Part shown: positions 1 to 11,258 of the stretch, piece by piece
Layout: each line of letters begins with the position of its first letter
Numbering within the stretch: the stretch's first letter is position 1
NCBI GenBank assembly: GCA_026936325.1
Contig: JAPTHN010000019.1
Location: forward strand, 10,442,253-10,506,252
Direction: 5' to 3'
From: Platynereis dumerilii
Lineage: Eukaryota; Annelida; Polychaeta; Phyllodocida; Nereididae
DNA: 64,000 nucleotides
Translations under genes and position numbers: made by a program
Notes under the pieces: generated by a model
Database searches by the model: none
Seen by the model: the letters and a program-made list of their open reading frames with translations, nothing else
Told to the model about the DNA's origin: nothing

Positions 1-106
1 CAAGGTTTACCACCCCGGTGCTTTTCTAAGAGGCCACTGGCTTTGGTGAGTGGAGGTCCTGGCTATTGTGAGATGTTCATTTATTGCTGCAAATGGCGTA
101 AAGTTG

Positions 107-180
107 CCTGCCCTAATTAGCCTTCCAAGGGCATAAATACAGGATATAAAGCCCCAATCATCCATCCATTCATCCGATAT
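107..180 (+). mobile_element. SINE family 2, 3' tail fragment
   Basis: The segment reads CCTAATTAGCC, then a variant of GTGCATAAATACAGG, then AAAGCCCCAATCATCC repeats. This is the conserved 3' end of the tRNA-derived SINE seen in full at 33553-33770. Confidence 0.8.
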
Positions 181-287
181 AGTGTGTGGATTACAGGGCA
201 GAGCTCTATCTGCTCTCCAACTGCTCTTTCTTATTTCTTGTGTTATTTCTCATTTGTACCATATCAAGATTCTCACTATCTCCTACT

Positions 288-516
288 CCCGGGAACTCAC
301 TTTAGTCCAAGCCCATGGGACATTAAATGGAGGCGGGTTGTATCCAGTGTTCTATGCTGGGGCAACTGAAAGACCCTGGGCATCCCTGAATTAATAGGGT
401 ATGTGCCAGACTCACAGTCTTCTCATCTCATCATCATACGGCGATCACCTGCCTCGATATAGCCCATCAAGGTGCTGCAGAGGCGTAAAACACAAACAAA
501 CAAACAAACAAACAAA
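288..516 (+). mobile_element. tRNA-SINE family 1, 5'-truncated copy
   Basis: The body begins CCCGGGAACTCACTTTAG and ends in an (AAAC)n tail. A perfect 14-bp target duplication, CACTATCTCCTACT, flanks it at 274-287 and 517-530. It is the 3' two-thirds of the full copy at 21731-22044. Further copies are at 29716 and, degraded, around 36780. Confidence 0.9.
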
Positions 517-541
517 CACTATCTCCTACTTTCCACTTCAG

Positions 542-2145
542 CTGCAAACGGACGGAGGCACAAGCGGAGGGCTGCACCCCCGTCACTGGACCGTTGCCGG
601 CCGACCTCAAGCAGGAGGTGGATATGGACAGGGAGATGGAGAGGATGCACTCCCTCTTCTCCACGCACATGGACAAGCTCAAGAAAATCAAAGGTAGGCT
701 AAGAGTGAGAAAAAAAGTTTACAGTGGTCCCAGCATTATAAGACCTCCTGTTGTAAGACCGCCTTGCCTTCCTCCCGCACTATGTAGTATTTTTAGTGCA
801 TTTTGCACCCCGGCGAGAGACCGCACCCCCACAAGAGACCACTTCATGACTGCAGAAAGGGCGGTCTTATAACGCAGGGACCACTGAATAGAGCGGTAAG
901 CGAGACCAAATTGCGATCGCTTAGCGTTCATTCCCACACTGGTCATGTACGTACTGAAAAATCATGGAAGTCTGTCCCTTCAAAAAAACGAAATTGGCAA
1001 AAATGATACCAATTGGTAGAAATTTTTGAAGTAATAACTTTCTTAATAATATAATTCAATTAAGCCATGGAAAATGTATGCCTCATTGAAGGTTAATTTC
1101 CTGCCGTCAAGGCAGTGCTTTTCCTAGGACCAAAATGCAATAGCCACAAAGCCAATTTTCAGTGAAATGCATGAATGTGTGGCTAATTTGCATGCAAATA
1201 TATGCAATTTTCATTAGCCACATGGAGGATGTGTTAGCCAATGCTAATGTGGCTAACGGCAAGGAAAAGCACTGCTAGGGGTCTTTTTTTTGGGTTGCAA
1301 CTCTTCGTAACTGCGCCTTGGAGTGTGAGAACCTCCCTGGATAATTTCAAACTCTTACCTATCCCTTTTGTAGAACTCTGCGAATCCCCGGACGCGGAGA
1401 AGGAGGAGCAAGCGAAACCCCCGGACAAAGAGGGGTTCGGAGACATGAAGGTCTGTCTGGAGACAATCACGGAGGTCTCGAGATGCATCTCAGCGCTGGA
1501 ACGGGAGCACAGATCTTACTTACGGGCGAGGGAGCGCCAGACGGTCTTGGGATCTCAGTGAGTATATGTAGTAATCGTAATTTGTCCTTATATTTTGTGT
1601 CCTTCGCCTCATTGCTGTGTCTTCCTCCTGTTCTAATTAGCCTATCAAGTACATAAATAAAGGACGTAAAGCCTCAATCATCCATCCTTATATTTTGTGA
1701 CAATTTAAGATTAGTTATTCAGGCCAGTGTAAGCTTATAAGGTGTAGAAATGGCATCCTAATTGGATTTCAGTGTCGGTTTTGAAATGATTAAAATTGCA
1801 GGATTTTGACAATGTTAGCCTTAGGCCACTTATTGGTTTCTTTGAAAAAGTTTTATTGCACTTAAAAAAAAAGTGACATGTCAATATTATTAGGCCTACT
1901 ACGGAGTGTGAAAACCAAAAAACGAATCAGATGGGTTTTCAATGAGTAAAATTCAGGAATATTGAGAAATCTTGGCATAAAGATTGGCATTGATATTAAA
2001 TATTACAAATGCTGCCAAGAAATTTGTAAGAAAAATTTCCCTGAGAAAACTATTGAAGACTCATACGCCAAGTTAATGACATTAATTGACAAAATTTGGG
2101 GGAATGTTTTTTTCCAGGGAGTTTCCTTTTGGAGATGAAGAGTGA
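542..2145 (+). CDS. 3' part of an unrecognised gene, three exons
   Basis: Three exons join in phase: 542-693 (acceptor after TTCCACTTCAG, donor GTAGGC), 1374-1558 (acceptor TTTTGTAG, donor GTGAGT) and 2118-2145 (strong T-rich acceptor), ending at TGA 2143-2145. Together they give about 120 residues of C-terminus. The first exon encodes a charged helix (DLKQEVDMDREMERMHSLF), the second an acidic-proline linker and a second charged helix (SALEREHRSYLRARERQ); the tail ends EFPFGDEE. The style suggests a helical or coiled-coil protein, but I recognise no family. The 5' exons lie left of the window. The gene converges on the receptor gene that ends at 3053. A SINE at 288-516 sits just upstream of the first exon. 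The last exon is the least certain part because it contributes only nine codons and the stop. Confidence 0.55.
722..886. mobile_element. Small MITE with CAGTGGTCCC ends
   Basis: The termini are inverted: CAGTGGTCCCAGCATTATAA on the left and the reverse complement of CAGTGGTCCCTGCGTTATAA on the right. The left end abuts a TA. This end sequence resembles pogo/Tc1-type MITEs. It lies in the intron between the first two exons of the left-edge gene. Confidence 0.7.
1113..1274. mobile_element. Short palindromic MITE, CAGTGCTTTTCC ends
   Basis: Inverted ends CAGTGCTTTTCCT and AGGAAAAGCACTG enclose repeated TTAGCCACA/TGTGGCTAA motifs and a central TTTGCATGCAAA palindrome. No clear target duplication is seen. 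It ends about 100 bp before the exon at 1374. Confidence 0.6.
1600..1692 (+). mobile_element. SINE family 2, 3' fragment
   Basis: CCTTCGCCTCATTGCTG is followed by TTCTAATTAGCC, the ATAAAGGACGTAAAGCC block and a CATCC tail, as in the 3' half of the family 2 SINE. It is intronic in the left-edge gene. Confidence 0.8.
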
Positions 2146-2726
2146 AATTGATGGGACCGTAAGTCGGCAGAAATCCTGAAAAGTTCGGAACCGATGGACA
2201 ACGTTGCCTCCATGCGCATTCCAGTGTAAACTCGACCCACCTATTACCGGGCTTCTAGTCATCATTACAAATATTTAGTATACGCATAAATTTTTTAGCT
2301 TTTTGTTACGTTTTCTCATTATCACTCATGTTCTGTTATAATTGTGTCATTGAAGGAAGTAGTTATTGAATTGAAATATTATTCTCTGTAATAAGTTTAT
2401 GGCCAGATTTGGTTGATTTTATGGTTTACGGATGATCCCCTTGTTCTTGTAGTTCATTGAGCTGCTGTTTCATTAGCTTATATTGTCTCTGGTATTTTTC
2501 TCTTGGGTGATTATATTTTCATAATGAAAGATTTTGAGAAAAAGTTTGTTAACAGAGGTGTGCACGGAAGTGCCCTCTGTTGAAATAGTTGATTTGGATT
2601 TTATGGAATGGTTTTGTAAGAACAAGCAGAATTAATACGCTCCATGGATGTTTTCTTTTTGACTTTTTGGCATTGCTGTGTGAAAAAGTAGTTTTGACAG
2701 ATTGAATTGCTGCTTGAGAAGAAGTC

Positions 2727-2798
2727 TGTCCTAATTAGCCTACCAAGTGCAAAAATACAGGACATAAAGTCCCAATCATCCATCCATCCATCCATGCT
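2727..2798 (+). mobile_element. SINE family 2, 3' tail fragment
   Basis: The segment reads TGTCCTAATTAGCC, AAAAATACAGGACATAAAG and an (ATCC)n tail. It lies in the short interval between the convergent left-edge gene and the receptor gene. Confidence 0.8.
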
Positions 2799-2875
2799 GC
2801 TTGAGAAGATGAATTAGCAATTGATTAAAAGACGGAAAGGAAGGTTTGTGCGCAGGAATCTCTTTTCTGTTCATA

Positions 2876-2881
2876 TTTATT
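2876..2881 (-). promoter_or_regulatory. Possible poly(A) signal of the receptor gene
   Basis: AATAAA on the - strand, about 170 bp past the receptor stop codon. It is the nearest canonical signal downstream of that gene. Confidence 0.45.
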
Positions 2882-3052
2882 TGGTCCACAATTCACAAAA
2901 CTTTCATAGATATTTATAAATGCTTTTGAAATTTTACCATTGTCTGATTTCCCAAAGCTGTCTTTTGAGGTCTTAATGCTGTGTGTGCATTTTCACACTA
3001 TGTAAGGAACCATATAAACAAAAGGTGAATTACTTCAACGCCACCTGGTGTA

Positions 3053-3985
3053 TTACAATCCTCCATCAGCTTCGATCATTTGGATCTCTTCGTCTGGTTT
3101 GCCGGGGCAACAGGGCAACACCTTTCTCCAGTTGAAGTCTCCGTTTTTGGTCCAGACGACGATCCAGGTCAGTGGGAAGACGATCCAGGCTACTGTTAGC
3201 GGCATGAGGTCTACATCGATTCTTGTGAAGCTCCATCGTCTGGCCAAGAGATCTCCGACTATCATCACAAGGAGAAAGGCTGGGACGTAAAAAAACAAGT
3301 AGAATGAAGTGGTGACAATGGCAGGATTTATGACGTTTCGGATTACGTCTGAATCAGCATTTTTGCAGCCGTAAATGCAAGAAGCGATTAAAGTCTTAAA
3401 GGCGCAGATCACAAGCCAGATTATAACAATGAAGTCAGTGATGAGAGTGACAGAGGTCTTTTTGATTTCACACAAGACCATTCCATTGTGGACTTTGTGG
3501 ACTCTATGATGTGCGATGGCGCTCTCCCATACGGTCACGCTGATGATATGCGTGACGATCACTGTGACCCATAAGACTGCCAGTAACACGATAACGGCTT
3601 TCTTTCCCAAGCCTCCCGACCTCCAAGTATCACTTCCCATCGCGCGGTACCTCTCTATCATCACGAGGACGAAGGAAATGGTGGACATCTGCCAAAATAA
3701 ACCTTCTACAAACTTCGCGCCGGGGCAGATAACTGAAGTTTCGAACGACTTCAGGTGATAGACAGATGTCAAGCCGTTAACGAAGAGAAAGAACGTCGTG
3801 ACGAGGATGCACAGACTGGTGTGCGCAATCAACCACCGCCAGGGCTCGCCACGCATCTTCTTATCGCAGAAGAACATCACCAGGAGGACCAGGCTCGTCA
3901 ACATGGCCGCCGGCAAGAGCAACATCATCAAGATGTTAGCAAACACCACGTGGATTTCATGCGTGACGAAGTAATACTCGAGTTG
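3053..3985 (-). CDS. Rhodopsin-type 7TM receptor, main exon
   Basis: This exon encodes 310 residues with seven hydrophobic segments in the class A spacing. Numbering with the 23-residue first exon at 24824: TM1 about 36-62; TM2 72-99; Cys110 before TM3; ERYRAM at 134-139 in the place of DRY; TM4 153-176 with Trp162; Cys195 in loop 2, able to pair with Cys110; TM5 about 200-227; TM6 with the FxxxxVP pattern (FYLFFYVP); TM7 with PLTVAWIVFPLTW where NPxxY would be. The lysine-poor tail is short. An in-frame ATG lies at 4018, but TTTCTTTCAG at 3986-3995 is a good acceptor and the residues before it (MQLCAWSHFF) look intronic, so I place the exon start at 3985. The protein should be a plasma-membrane receptor for an unknown ligand. 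The family is certain to the level of 7TM/class A-like; I cannot name a subfamily. Confidence 0.9.
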   Translation of the reverse strand, partial: QLEYYFVTHEIHVVFANILMMLLLPAAMLTSLVLLVMFFCDKKMRGEPWRWLIAHTSLCILVTTFFLFVNGLTSVYHLKSFETSVICPGAKFVEGLFWQMSTISFVLVMIERYRAMGSDTWRSGGLGKKAVIVLLAVLWVTVIVTHIISVTVWESAIAHHRVHKVHNGMVLCEIKKTSVTLITDFIVIIWLVICAFKTLIASCIYGCKNADSDVIRNVINPAIVTTSFYLFFYVPAFLLVMIVGDLLARRWSFTRIDVDLMPLTVAWIVFPLTWIVVWTKNGDFNWRKVLPCCPGKPDEEIQMIEADGGL

Positions 3986-4080
3986 CTGAAAGAAATGAGA
4001 CCATGCACAAAGTTGCATTAATATTTTTACTTGAACTTCACCGTGATACTCATATCATAGGAAAAGCGTGGATCTAATTA

Positions 4081-4457
4081 GAGCTATTGCATTTAAATCT
4101 ATAGGGGAGGGGGTGGTTGGGGCGGTTTATTTTTCGTAAGATGGATATAGGGGTCGGCGATTCAGATATATGGGGGGATGGCAAAGAAATGGATTTAGAT
4201 GTATGTAGGGGACCCGAGAAATTCGATTCAGATGTATATTTTTTACTACCACCTCATGAAGGCTTACGCATTATAATAATCGAATTTTAATTTGATGCAT
4301 GTAAGGTGGAAAAAATTTGTTTTTGATGCATATAAGGTCTCGAAAAAAATCGCTGTTGATGTATGGGCGGGGGTTGGGGGAAGTTCAATTCAGATGCATG
4401 TAGGGGGTCAAAAATGTAACCCAACCACCCCCCCCATACTTTTCAATGGAATAGCCC
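4081..4457. mobile_element. Harbinger-type MITE, family H1 (degraded)
   Basis: Ends GAGCTATTGCATTTAAA and TTTTCAATGGAATAGCCC are inverted, G-runs recur between, and TTA flanks both sides (4078-4080, 4458-4460). Same family as 23843-24670 and 40118-40444. The 3-bp TNA duplication points to PIF/Harbinger. Confidence 0.75.
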
Positions 4458-5354
4458 TTACAAAAATGCGTGTTAGCGCCCTGTTAAGGATTAGCAGTCA
4501 ACAAACGATAACACTTTTTAGCTTCGACCGCCAGAGGCGCTCGAAGCTAATCAGGTCACTCCTTCAAATGGATTTTATCTGGGTCAGGCTGGTCTACATA
4601 TTGTGTTGTGGCCCGTAATTGTGTCAGTCATGAAAGGCAGCTTATCTTATTGACAAGAGGAATTGCTTCTGGTTACATGGTTGTTCCGCCATACATTTCA
4701 TTCGTGAGCATGTTCTCAGTTGGATACAAACTTGTTTGAACCTAGCCTGGATCATGCAGACGACTAAAGCTAGGCACTGCCACTCCAGGCACCCACTGTT
4801 CACATGTCATGCTTGGCAGCTTGGTGACCTAGTTTTGGGGTCTGTTGAAGTGTCAACATTATGCTCTGATGCTGCAGCTATTTTCTGTGGAATATTAGTG
4901 ATATTTGGCATTGCATTTGGCCCTGGATTACCGCATACAACATTGTCATAAGCTACAGAACGATTTGATGACAAAGTGCAGTTGGATAAATTAATAATTA
5001 TGTCCTTGGAGTTGGACTGGTTTGAGTTCTACAGTGGTCATGAATGAAGACAAAAGTTCAATGATTCAATCAGCAGCTGTGGAACTTCATGCAAAATGAT
5101 AGCAGGTGAGTTGACTTTTGTAATTCATTTGATAGCTTATAGGCCTAGTGTAGTAAACTAAAGTTTGAAAAGTACTCAAGTAGTTGTCTGGCATTGACAA
5201 CCAGTCCACTACGAAGGCCTGCAGGTCTGGCCCCACCTCCCAACTGACTGGATGGTGGCTGCATGAGCAGCAGCAAGGCTGAGAGCTGAGCACTGCACTG
5301 CATGCAGAACTTGTATTTGGCCAGTGAGCTGAAGGAGATAGGTTGGTTAGAAAA

Positions 5355-6120
5355 GGCCCCATTTAACCTCATAAGTCCCGAAATCCCCAGGTGGCACCGT
5401 AAGTCCTGGTAAGTACCCTATGTCCCACTAAGCCCCGGCAAGCACCCTATGTCCCGCTAAGTCCCAGTAAGCCCCCTATGTCCCACTAAGCCCCGGCAAG
5501 CACCCTATGTCCCGCTAAGTCCCAGTAAGCCCCCTATGTCCCACTAAGTCCCGGCAAGCACCTTATGTCCCACTAAGTCCCAGTAAGCCCCCTATGTCGC
5601 ACTAAGTCCCGGCAAGCACCCTATGTCCCGTTAAGTCTCAGCAAGCACCCTATGTCCCGCTAAGTCCCAGTAAGCCCCATATGTCCCACCAAGCCCGGCA
5701 AGCTACCCTATGTCCCGCTAAGTCCCAGCAAGCCCCCTATTTCCCACTAAGCCCCGGCAAGCACCCTATGTCCCGCTAAGTCCCAGTAAGCCCCCTATGT
5801 CCCACTAAGTCCCGGCAAGCACCTTATGTCCCACTAAGTCCCAGTGAGCCCCCTATGTCGCACTAAGTCCCGGCAAGCACCCTATGTCCCGTTAAGTCTC
5901 GGCAAGCACCTTATGTCCCACTAAGTCCCAGTAAGCACCCTATGTCCCATTTAGTCCCTGCAAGCACCCTATGCCCCACTAAGTCTCAACAAGCTCCCTA
6001 TGTCCCGTTAAGTCCCAGCAAGCTCCCTGTGTCCCAGTAAGTCCCAGTAAGCACTCTATGTCCCACTAAGTCCCGGCAAGCACCCTATGTCCCATTTAGT
6101 CCCTGCAAGTACCCTATGTC
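5355..6120 (+). repeat. 29-bp minisatellite array, block 1, with conserved left edge
   Basis: An edge sequence, GGCCCCATTTAACCTCATAA, leads into about 25 copies of a 29-bp unit built from CTATGTCCC, ACTAAGTCCC and GGCAAGCACC. Neighbouring units alternate between GGCAAGCACC and AGTAAGCCCC, giving a 58-bp higher-order period. Intronic in the receptor gene. Confidence 0.9.
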
Positions 6121-6535
6121 TGCTAATTTGCTTCAGTCGTCATTGTTTCCTGCGTCATGTTCCGGTAAGCTTACAAGTGCCATGTATCCTGGTAAGCCCC
6201 CATTCCATTGTCCTATTATCTCCAGACAAGCTGAGTATGTTCTGGACAAAGTGACACTGATATTACTGTTACGACATATACAACAAAGCCGACGGAATGA
6301 AGTTTAGTCTCGGCAAACTAAATAACCGTCAATCTGCGAAATTCCAGAAGGGTACTCAACTAGACCTGCTGGCGCCTGTTGACTTTCAGGAGGTAGGGCC
6401 CCCCAGACTAGAAATTGACCCCAATTGGTCTTGCTAGCACTGTTGTGTAGGCGATATATAGAGACGTCAGAGGATATATATAATTCATAATTTATTCACC
6501 TCTCCATCAGTTTCAAAGAACTCCCTGATGGCCCC

Positions 6536-6800
6536 ATTTAGCCTCATAAGTACCTGATAGAGGCTCCATCTAGGACATGCGGTGCTTGCCGTGCATGCAG
6601 GAGATTACAGGACTTTCTGTTACTCGTGGCACAAAGAGGGAAGTGCCGGCGTTTGTGGTACATAGCGGGACATGCCGGTGCCATTCCGGTGCTTGTGGTA
6701 CATAGCGGGACATGTTGGTGCTTGCGGTACGTAGTGGGACATGCCGGTGCTTGCGGTAGCACAGAGAATATCGGTATGTGGCGTTAAATAGCAAAACTTG
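6536..6800 (-). repeat. 29-bp minisatellite array, block 3, inverted
   Basis: The edge GGCCCCATTTAGCCTCATAA is followed by GAGGCTCCATC and then G-rich units (GTGCTTGTGGTACATAGCGG), the reverse complement of the block 2 array. It equals the right end of block 2 turned round. Confidence 0.8.
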
Positions 6801-7644
6801 CTGGTGTTTGAAGTTATGAATTGAGCTCAAAGGCTATATTTTGCACTTATTTTAAAATTAACCTGTTACTTGTGCTGAGATAATTGAGAATTAAGTAAAA
6901 TGCCAGAACATATCTGTTTTCTCATTTGCACTGTTTTGTCAGCATCTTGTCACATATTAATCTGTCTATTTTAAGTTTAGTACTTCACTTAGAATTTTAG
7001 ATTTAGACCTATATATATATATATGAAATTTGGTAAAGGGGATATCCACTGAAATTTCAGGAGCAAATTCTGTGCATTTTCCCTGATTTTTCCTTGCTTT
7101 ACGTACTACAGCTTTCCCGATCTAATTCAGACTTTTCATCATGTTATCATAATCCAAAAATTTTGATTTAGGAAAAAAGTAGAGGGCTCTTTTCGTGCGT
7201 TTTCACAGAAACAACAAAATTCCCTCAATGATGGCTGCCTAATTGGCCACAACAAAAAGCCTGCATAGGGATTCGTTTGAAGGCATGGATTGAGAACATT
7301 TGGAAAAGTCTAATTTTGCCATCTCAAAAGGGCCATTAGCCACAATTCTTTGGCTTAGTATTTAACTTATATTGAATTTGAAATTTGTGAAATTTACATT
7401 AACATCTTAAAATGTATGAGTCATTGAGTCATTACATTATTAAGCAGCCTACAAAATTACTGTTAAAAATGTTAGGTTAAAAATGTTCATGTAAAATGTA
7501 TTTCATCACAAGGTCATCGACATTTAAATACATCCCAACTTTAAAATCTTCAAAACAATGGAAAATATGCAAAATGCTTGAACCAGCGTTTGAATCCTCA
7601 AATTCTTGTCAGTTTCCCTACAATGTTTGAGGGAGAAACTAAAG
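6801..7644. other. Intronic DNA, no gene seen
   Basis: AT-rich sequence within the receptor intron. The part around 7015-7330 resembles the tandem repeat at 22265-22740 (GAAATTTGGTA and GATGGCTGCC motifs). No exon is supported. Confidence 0.6.
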
Positions 7645-7646
7645 TA

Positions 7647-8605
7647 GGGGAAGAGGGGGTGAAAAGTCACAGGGGTAAAAAGTCACAGGCCTTTTTGACC
7701 AACTTGCAGTGACCTAATTCTTAAGCTTAAATCACAATTGGGACACTTTTATGAGAAGAAGGTCTGCAGGGAATATGAAAATTATACTCATTGTGCAAAG
7801 TGGGTTTTTACCCACCTCATGCATTTTTGGTGTCCCAAACAGGTTTTATCGATTCTGAACTTTCTCTATTTATGTCTGGTCACTGTGACATAGGAAGTTG
7901 TGCTAGTGTTTCAAGGTCATTTGGATAATTGTCTTTCATGCTGTGAACCCATTTTTTTGCCATTTGGCCACCAAATTGCCAGGATCATATGTTGAATTAA
8001 AAAAACAGCTGAGGGGTGAAATGTCACACTGTGACATTTCACCCCAGCACTGTGATATTTTACCATAGGGTACCGGGAAGTCAGTATTCTGTGCTAAGGA
8101 AAGTAAAATATTCCACACTAGAAGCTTTTAGCTTACAATCTTGTCATCATCCATCATCAATAATACTGATGAGAGAGCATTGCAGCAAAATTTCATTTCG
8201 CAAACTTTGGGCAATTTATGACGCCGGCTTTGCTGATGGTGCATTGTCATTGCATGCCGATAATGTTTGAAGGCTCACTATAAATTTCATGCACAAGGAG
8301 GACTATCAAGTATAGGTCTGCTTATTACCTCATATAGTCTTGTATGTTCACAACAATTGCATGTGACTTGTTACCCCATGGTTGTGACTTCTTGACCCTG
8401 ACATGGGGTAAAAAGTCACAGCAGACTTTGCCTTAAATAATTGTGAACTGACTAAAGCCTATTTACAACACAGCAGCTATCATGTGATACAACTATAGTC
8501 AACTAAATACTGCATAATTGTGCCAAAGGTCATTCAGATCTAACAAACACCTGCTCTGTTCTGGGGCTTTTTCTGAATTTTGTGACTTCTGACCCCCGCC
8601 TCCCC
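7647..8605 (+). mobile_element. TA-flanked MITE of about 960 bp, family T1, copy 1
   Basis: Inverted ends GGGGAAGAGGGGGTGAAAAG and the reverse complement of GGGGAGGCGGGGGTCAGAAG lie between TA dinucleotides (7645-7646, 8606-8607). Inside, the motif GTGAC(N)TTTTTACCCC recurs in both orientations, including a palindrome of about 33 bp centred near 8030. Weak open frames inside are not genes. An almost identical copy lies inverted at 15904-16866. TA duplication suggests the Tc1/mariner group. Confidence 0.85.
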
Positions 8606-8738
8606 TATGGTAGCCTGCATAACAAAAGATCTATGCTAATAACTCATAGTCAGTCCAGACTCCTGTAGGTATAACTTATAAGTTCAAGTTCACCATTATC
8701 ACACACTTAGGTGTAGCCTTCAATGCATACAACTTTTT

Positions 8739-9701
8739 ACCTTCAGCGAACGAAGTTCGAAGAAGGTATTGTTATCACTTTGGTAAAATGTTGTCCGTCC
8801 GCCGGGCGGGCGGTCGGGCGGCGGGCGGATAGATAGTTTCTGGGCCAGAACTCGGGCCCTATTGCATGTACATAGATGAAATTTGGTACACATATAGCCC
8901 ATATGGTCTGGTTGTGCCTTTTGATTGTCTGATTGATGGATAATCCATACTTTTTGAAATATTAAACAAAAAGATAAAAAATTATTTTTTTCGTTTCCGG
9001 ATCAAGACTCGGTCACTATCGCATGTACATGGATGAAATTTGGTACACATATAGCCTATGTAGTCCAATTGTGCCTTTTGTGTCTGATTGATGGGTATTC
9101 TATAGTTTTTGAAATATTGAGAAAAAATAATAAAAACTTTTTTTTTTCATTTCTGGCCCAAAACTTGCCCAGTATTGCATGTACATGGATGACATTTCAT
9201 ACACATATCACCTATATGATGCTATTGTGCCTTTTGATGGTGTGATTCATGGTCATTCTATACTTTTTGAAATATTGACAAAATATATTGCAAATTATAA
9301 TTTTTGGTTTCTGGTCCAAAACTTAGCCTCTCTTGGATGTACCTTGACAAAAATTCATCCACATATTGCCTATAGAGATCTTTCACTGGTCTAATTGATA
9401 GGTAGTTTTAACACTTTTTAAATATTTAGAAAAAATTTGAAAAATATAAATTAATCTACTTATTGGTTTTCGACCCACAGCTCATAACCTATTCCCTGTA
9501 CATGTATGAAACTGCAACATAATATGTGTAAATTTGTCTAGTTCAGCCTTTCCATGGTTTTACATACCCTGGCAGGCAGGCGGGCAGATGGTAGGGCAGC
9601 GGGTATATAGATAATTTCAGGCCAAGATTTGGCCACGATTGCATTATACCAATTTTGTCAACATCGCTTTTATGACTTTACAGATGTCTTTCGCTGAAGG
9701 T
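8739..9701. mobile_element. Element with ACCTTCAGCGAA ends and internal ~150-bp tandem repeats
   Basis: The left end is ACCTTCAGCGAACGAAG and the right end reads TCTTTCGCTGAAGGT, forming inverted termini. A G/C-rich CCGCCGGGCGGGCGG stretch sits near the left, and four to five diverging repeats of about 150 bp follow, each with GCATGTACATGGATGAAATT, CACATATAGCC and TTTTTGAAATATT. Confidence 0.7.
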
Positions 9702-10987
9702 TTGCTGCTGCGCAGCCTATGTTTTAAGGGGTTTATTACTCCAACAGACCTTCTCTCCCTCATTTGTTGTTAAAAGGTTCCACATTTTGTGGTTGGAGGG
9801 GAGTAAAATGAAAATTTGAAAAGGAGGTCCTTTAGTTATAAAAAAATACCGCTGTTACTGTTATTAAAATATTCCCATTTTAATTAGTAACTTTTCATCC
9901 ATCCCTCCAGATATCTGTAGGAAGACTCTGAGCTATATTTCAATGAAATGTTTAAAAGCAACCCCTGACCACACAGGCTGCAGAAGTAACTATTTGGGGT
10001 AAAAATTGGATATTCATGAGCTACTGGTCATTCCTGGCATGTGACATCCCTGTTGTTTTCAACATGGTGTAAACTACTTTTTAATGGGAGTTTATCGCAC
10101 TATCTTTTCTCTAATACTCAAAATAGCCCATCTGTTATCCATTAAAGGCAGTAAGTCCACCGATTCTATGTAAAATTAAACTGGCATTTATAGATCATAA
10201 ACTGATAGATTTTAAGTATAGTATACACCTCCAATCAACAGAATTGCGTGTTTTCCATAATTAAGTGAGTTTAATTGATTGTAAGGCCTTAAATTACTTA
10301 AGGAGAGCCCTGCATTGCTTGATTTGTAAACAATGCAGGATTTTTTCACGGCATGAAAAACTATTTGTTTACATTTTTCAAGGAAATAAACTTCATTTAT
10401 TGCCATTACAATAGCAATTAGGTATTTTTAACTGGAATGTGTTAAATATGACTGAAATCTATCCATAGAAAGTCAATTAAATATGCAGACATACTACCTT
10501 TTTAAGGGGTTGCTATTTTGTGGTTAGCAAGTTTAAAGATTCAAAATGACCTCCCTATAAAGATTCCTTGTCCTCAAATTGGAAGGTCACATAAATTATA
10601 CCCTTAGGGTTTTTTAATCATGTTAGCTGATTGGCTGAGAAGGAAAACTATGTCAGTGCCTTGAATACCTGGGTAGTGGCTGAGGGCTGCTGCACGGGAG
10701 GATGAAGCAACATTGACCTAGAGCTACCTAATTTTTGACCTCTTGACATGGGGTCATTGGTTGAAGAAAACAAACCCCATTCTACCCTTTGGCCTATATT
10801 TGGGTAGGTCATTAAAATAACATTTTCAGTTCCTCTCCTAGATGTAGGGAGGGATAGGGAGGGGTTCTGCATATTACAGTACTAAATACTGAAAATTGAT
10901 TAAAGATAGTAAAAATAACGTGCAAGCACTTTAACAGCTGCTTGTATAGATATATAAGTTCAAGTATCTATAATTTACAAATCTACT
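9702..10987. other. Intronic DNA, no gene seen
   Basis: No exon, RNA gene or clear element boundary is supported. Around 10914-10945 the motif ATAACGTGCAAGCACTTTA appears; it recurs at 51234 and, without the first bases, at 43295. Confidence 0.5.
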
Positions 10988-11258
10988 ATATAAATCTATC
11001 TATCTATCCATCTATCTATCTATGTATCTATATGTTCCTTCCTTCCTTCTTTCCTTCTTCCCTTCTTTCCTTCCTTCCATCCTTCCTTCCTTCCCTTCCT
11101 TCCATCCTTCCTTCCTTCATTCCTCCCTTCCTGCCCTCCCTTCCCTCGCTTCCTTCCCTCCCTTCCTTCCCTCCCTTCCTTCCCTCCCTTCGTTCCCTCC
11201 CTTCCTTCCCTTCCTTCCCTCCCTCCCTTCCTTCCCTCCCTTCCTTCCCTCCTTGTCA
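10988..11258 (+). repeat. TATC run followed by polypyrimidine tract
   Basis: Short (TATC)n, then about 220 bp of CCTT/CCTTCCCTCC. The strand is almost purely pyrimidine, so triplex formation is possible. Long open frames here are artefacts of the repeat. Confidence 0.95.

Noticed and set aside
8016-8270. 84-codon open frame, repeated at 16239-16493
   Set aside because: It lies inside the T1 MITE; both copies are young and the frame has no recognisable motif.
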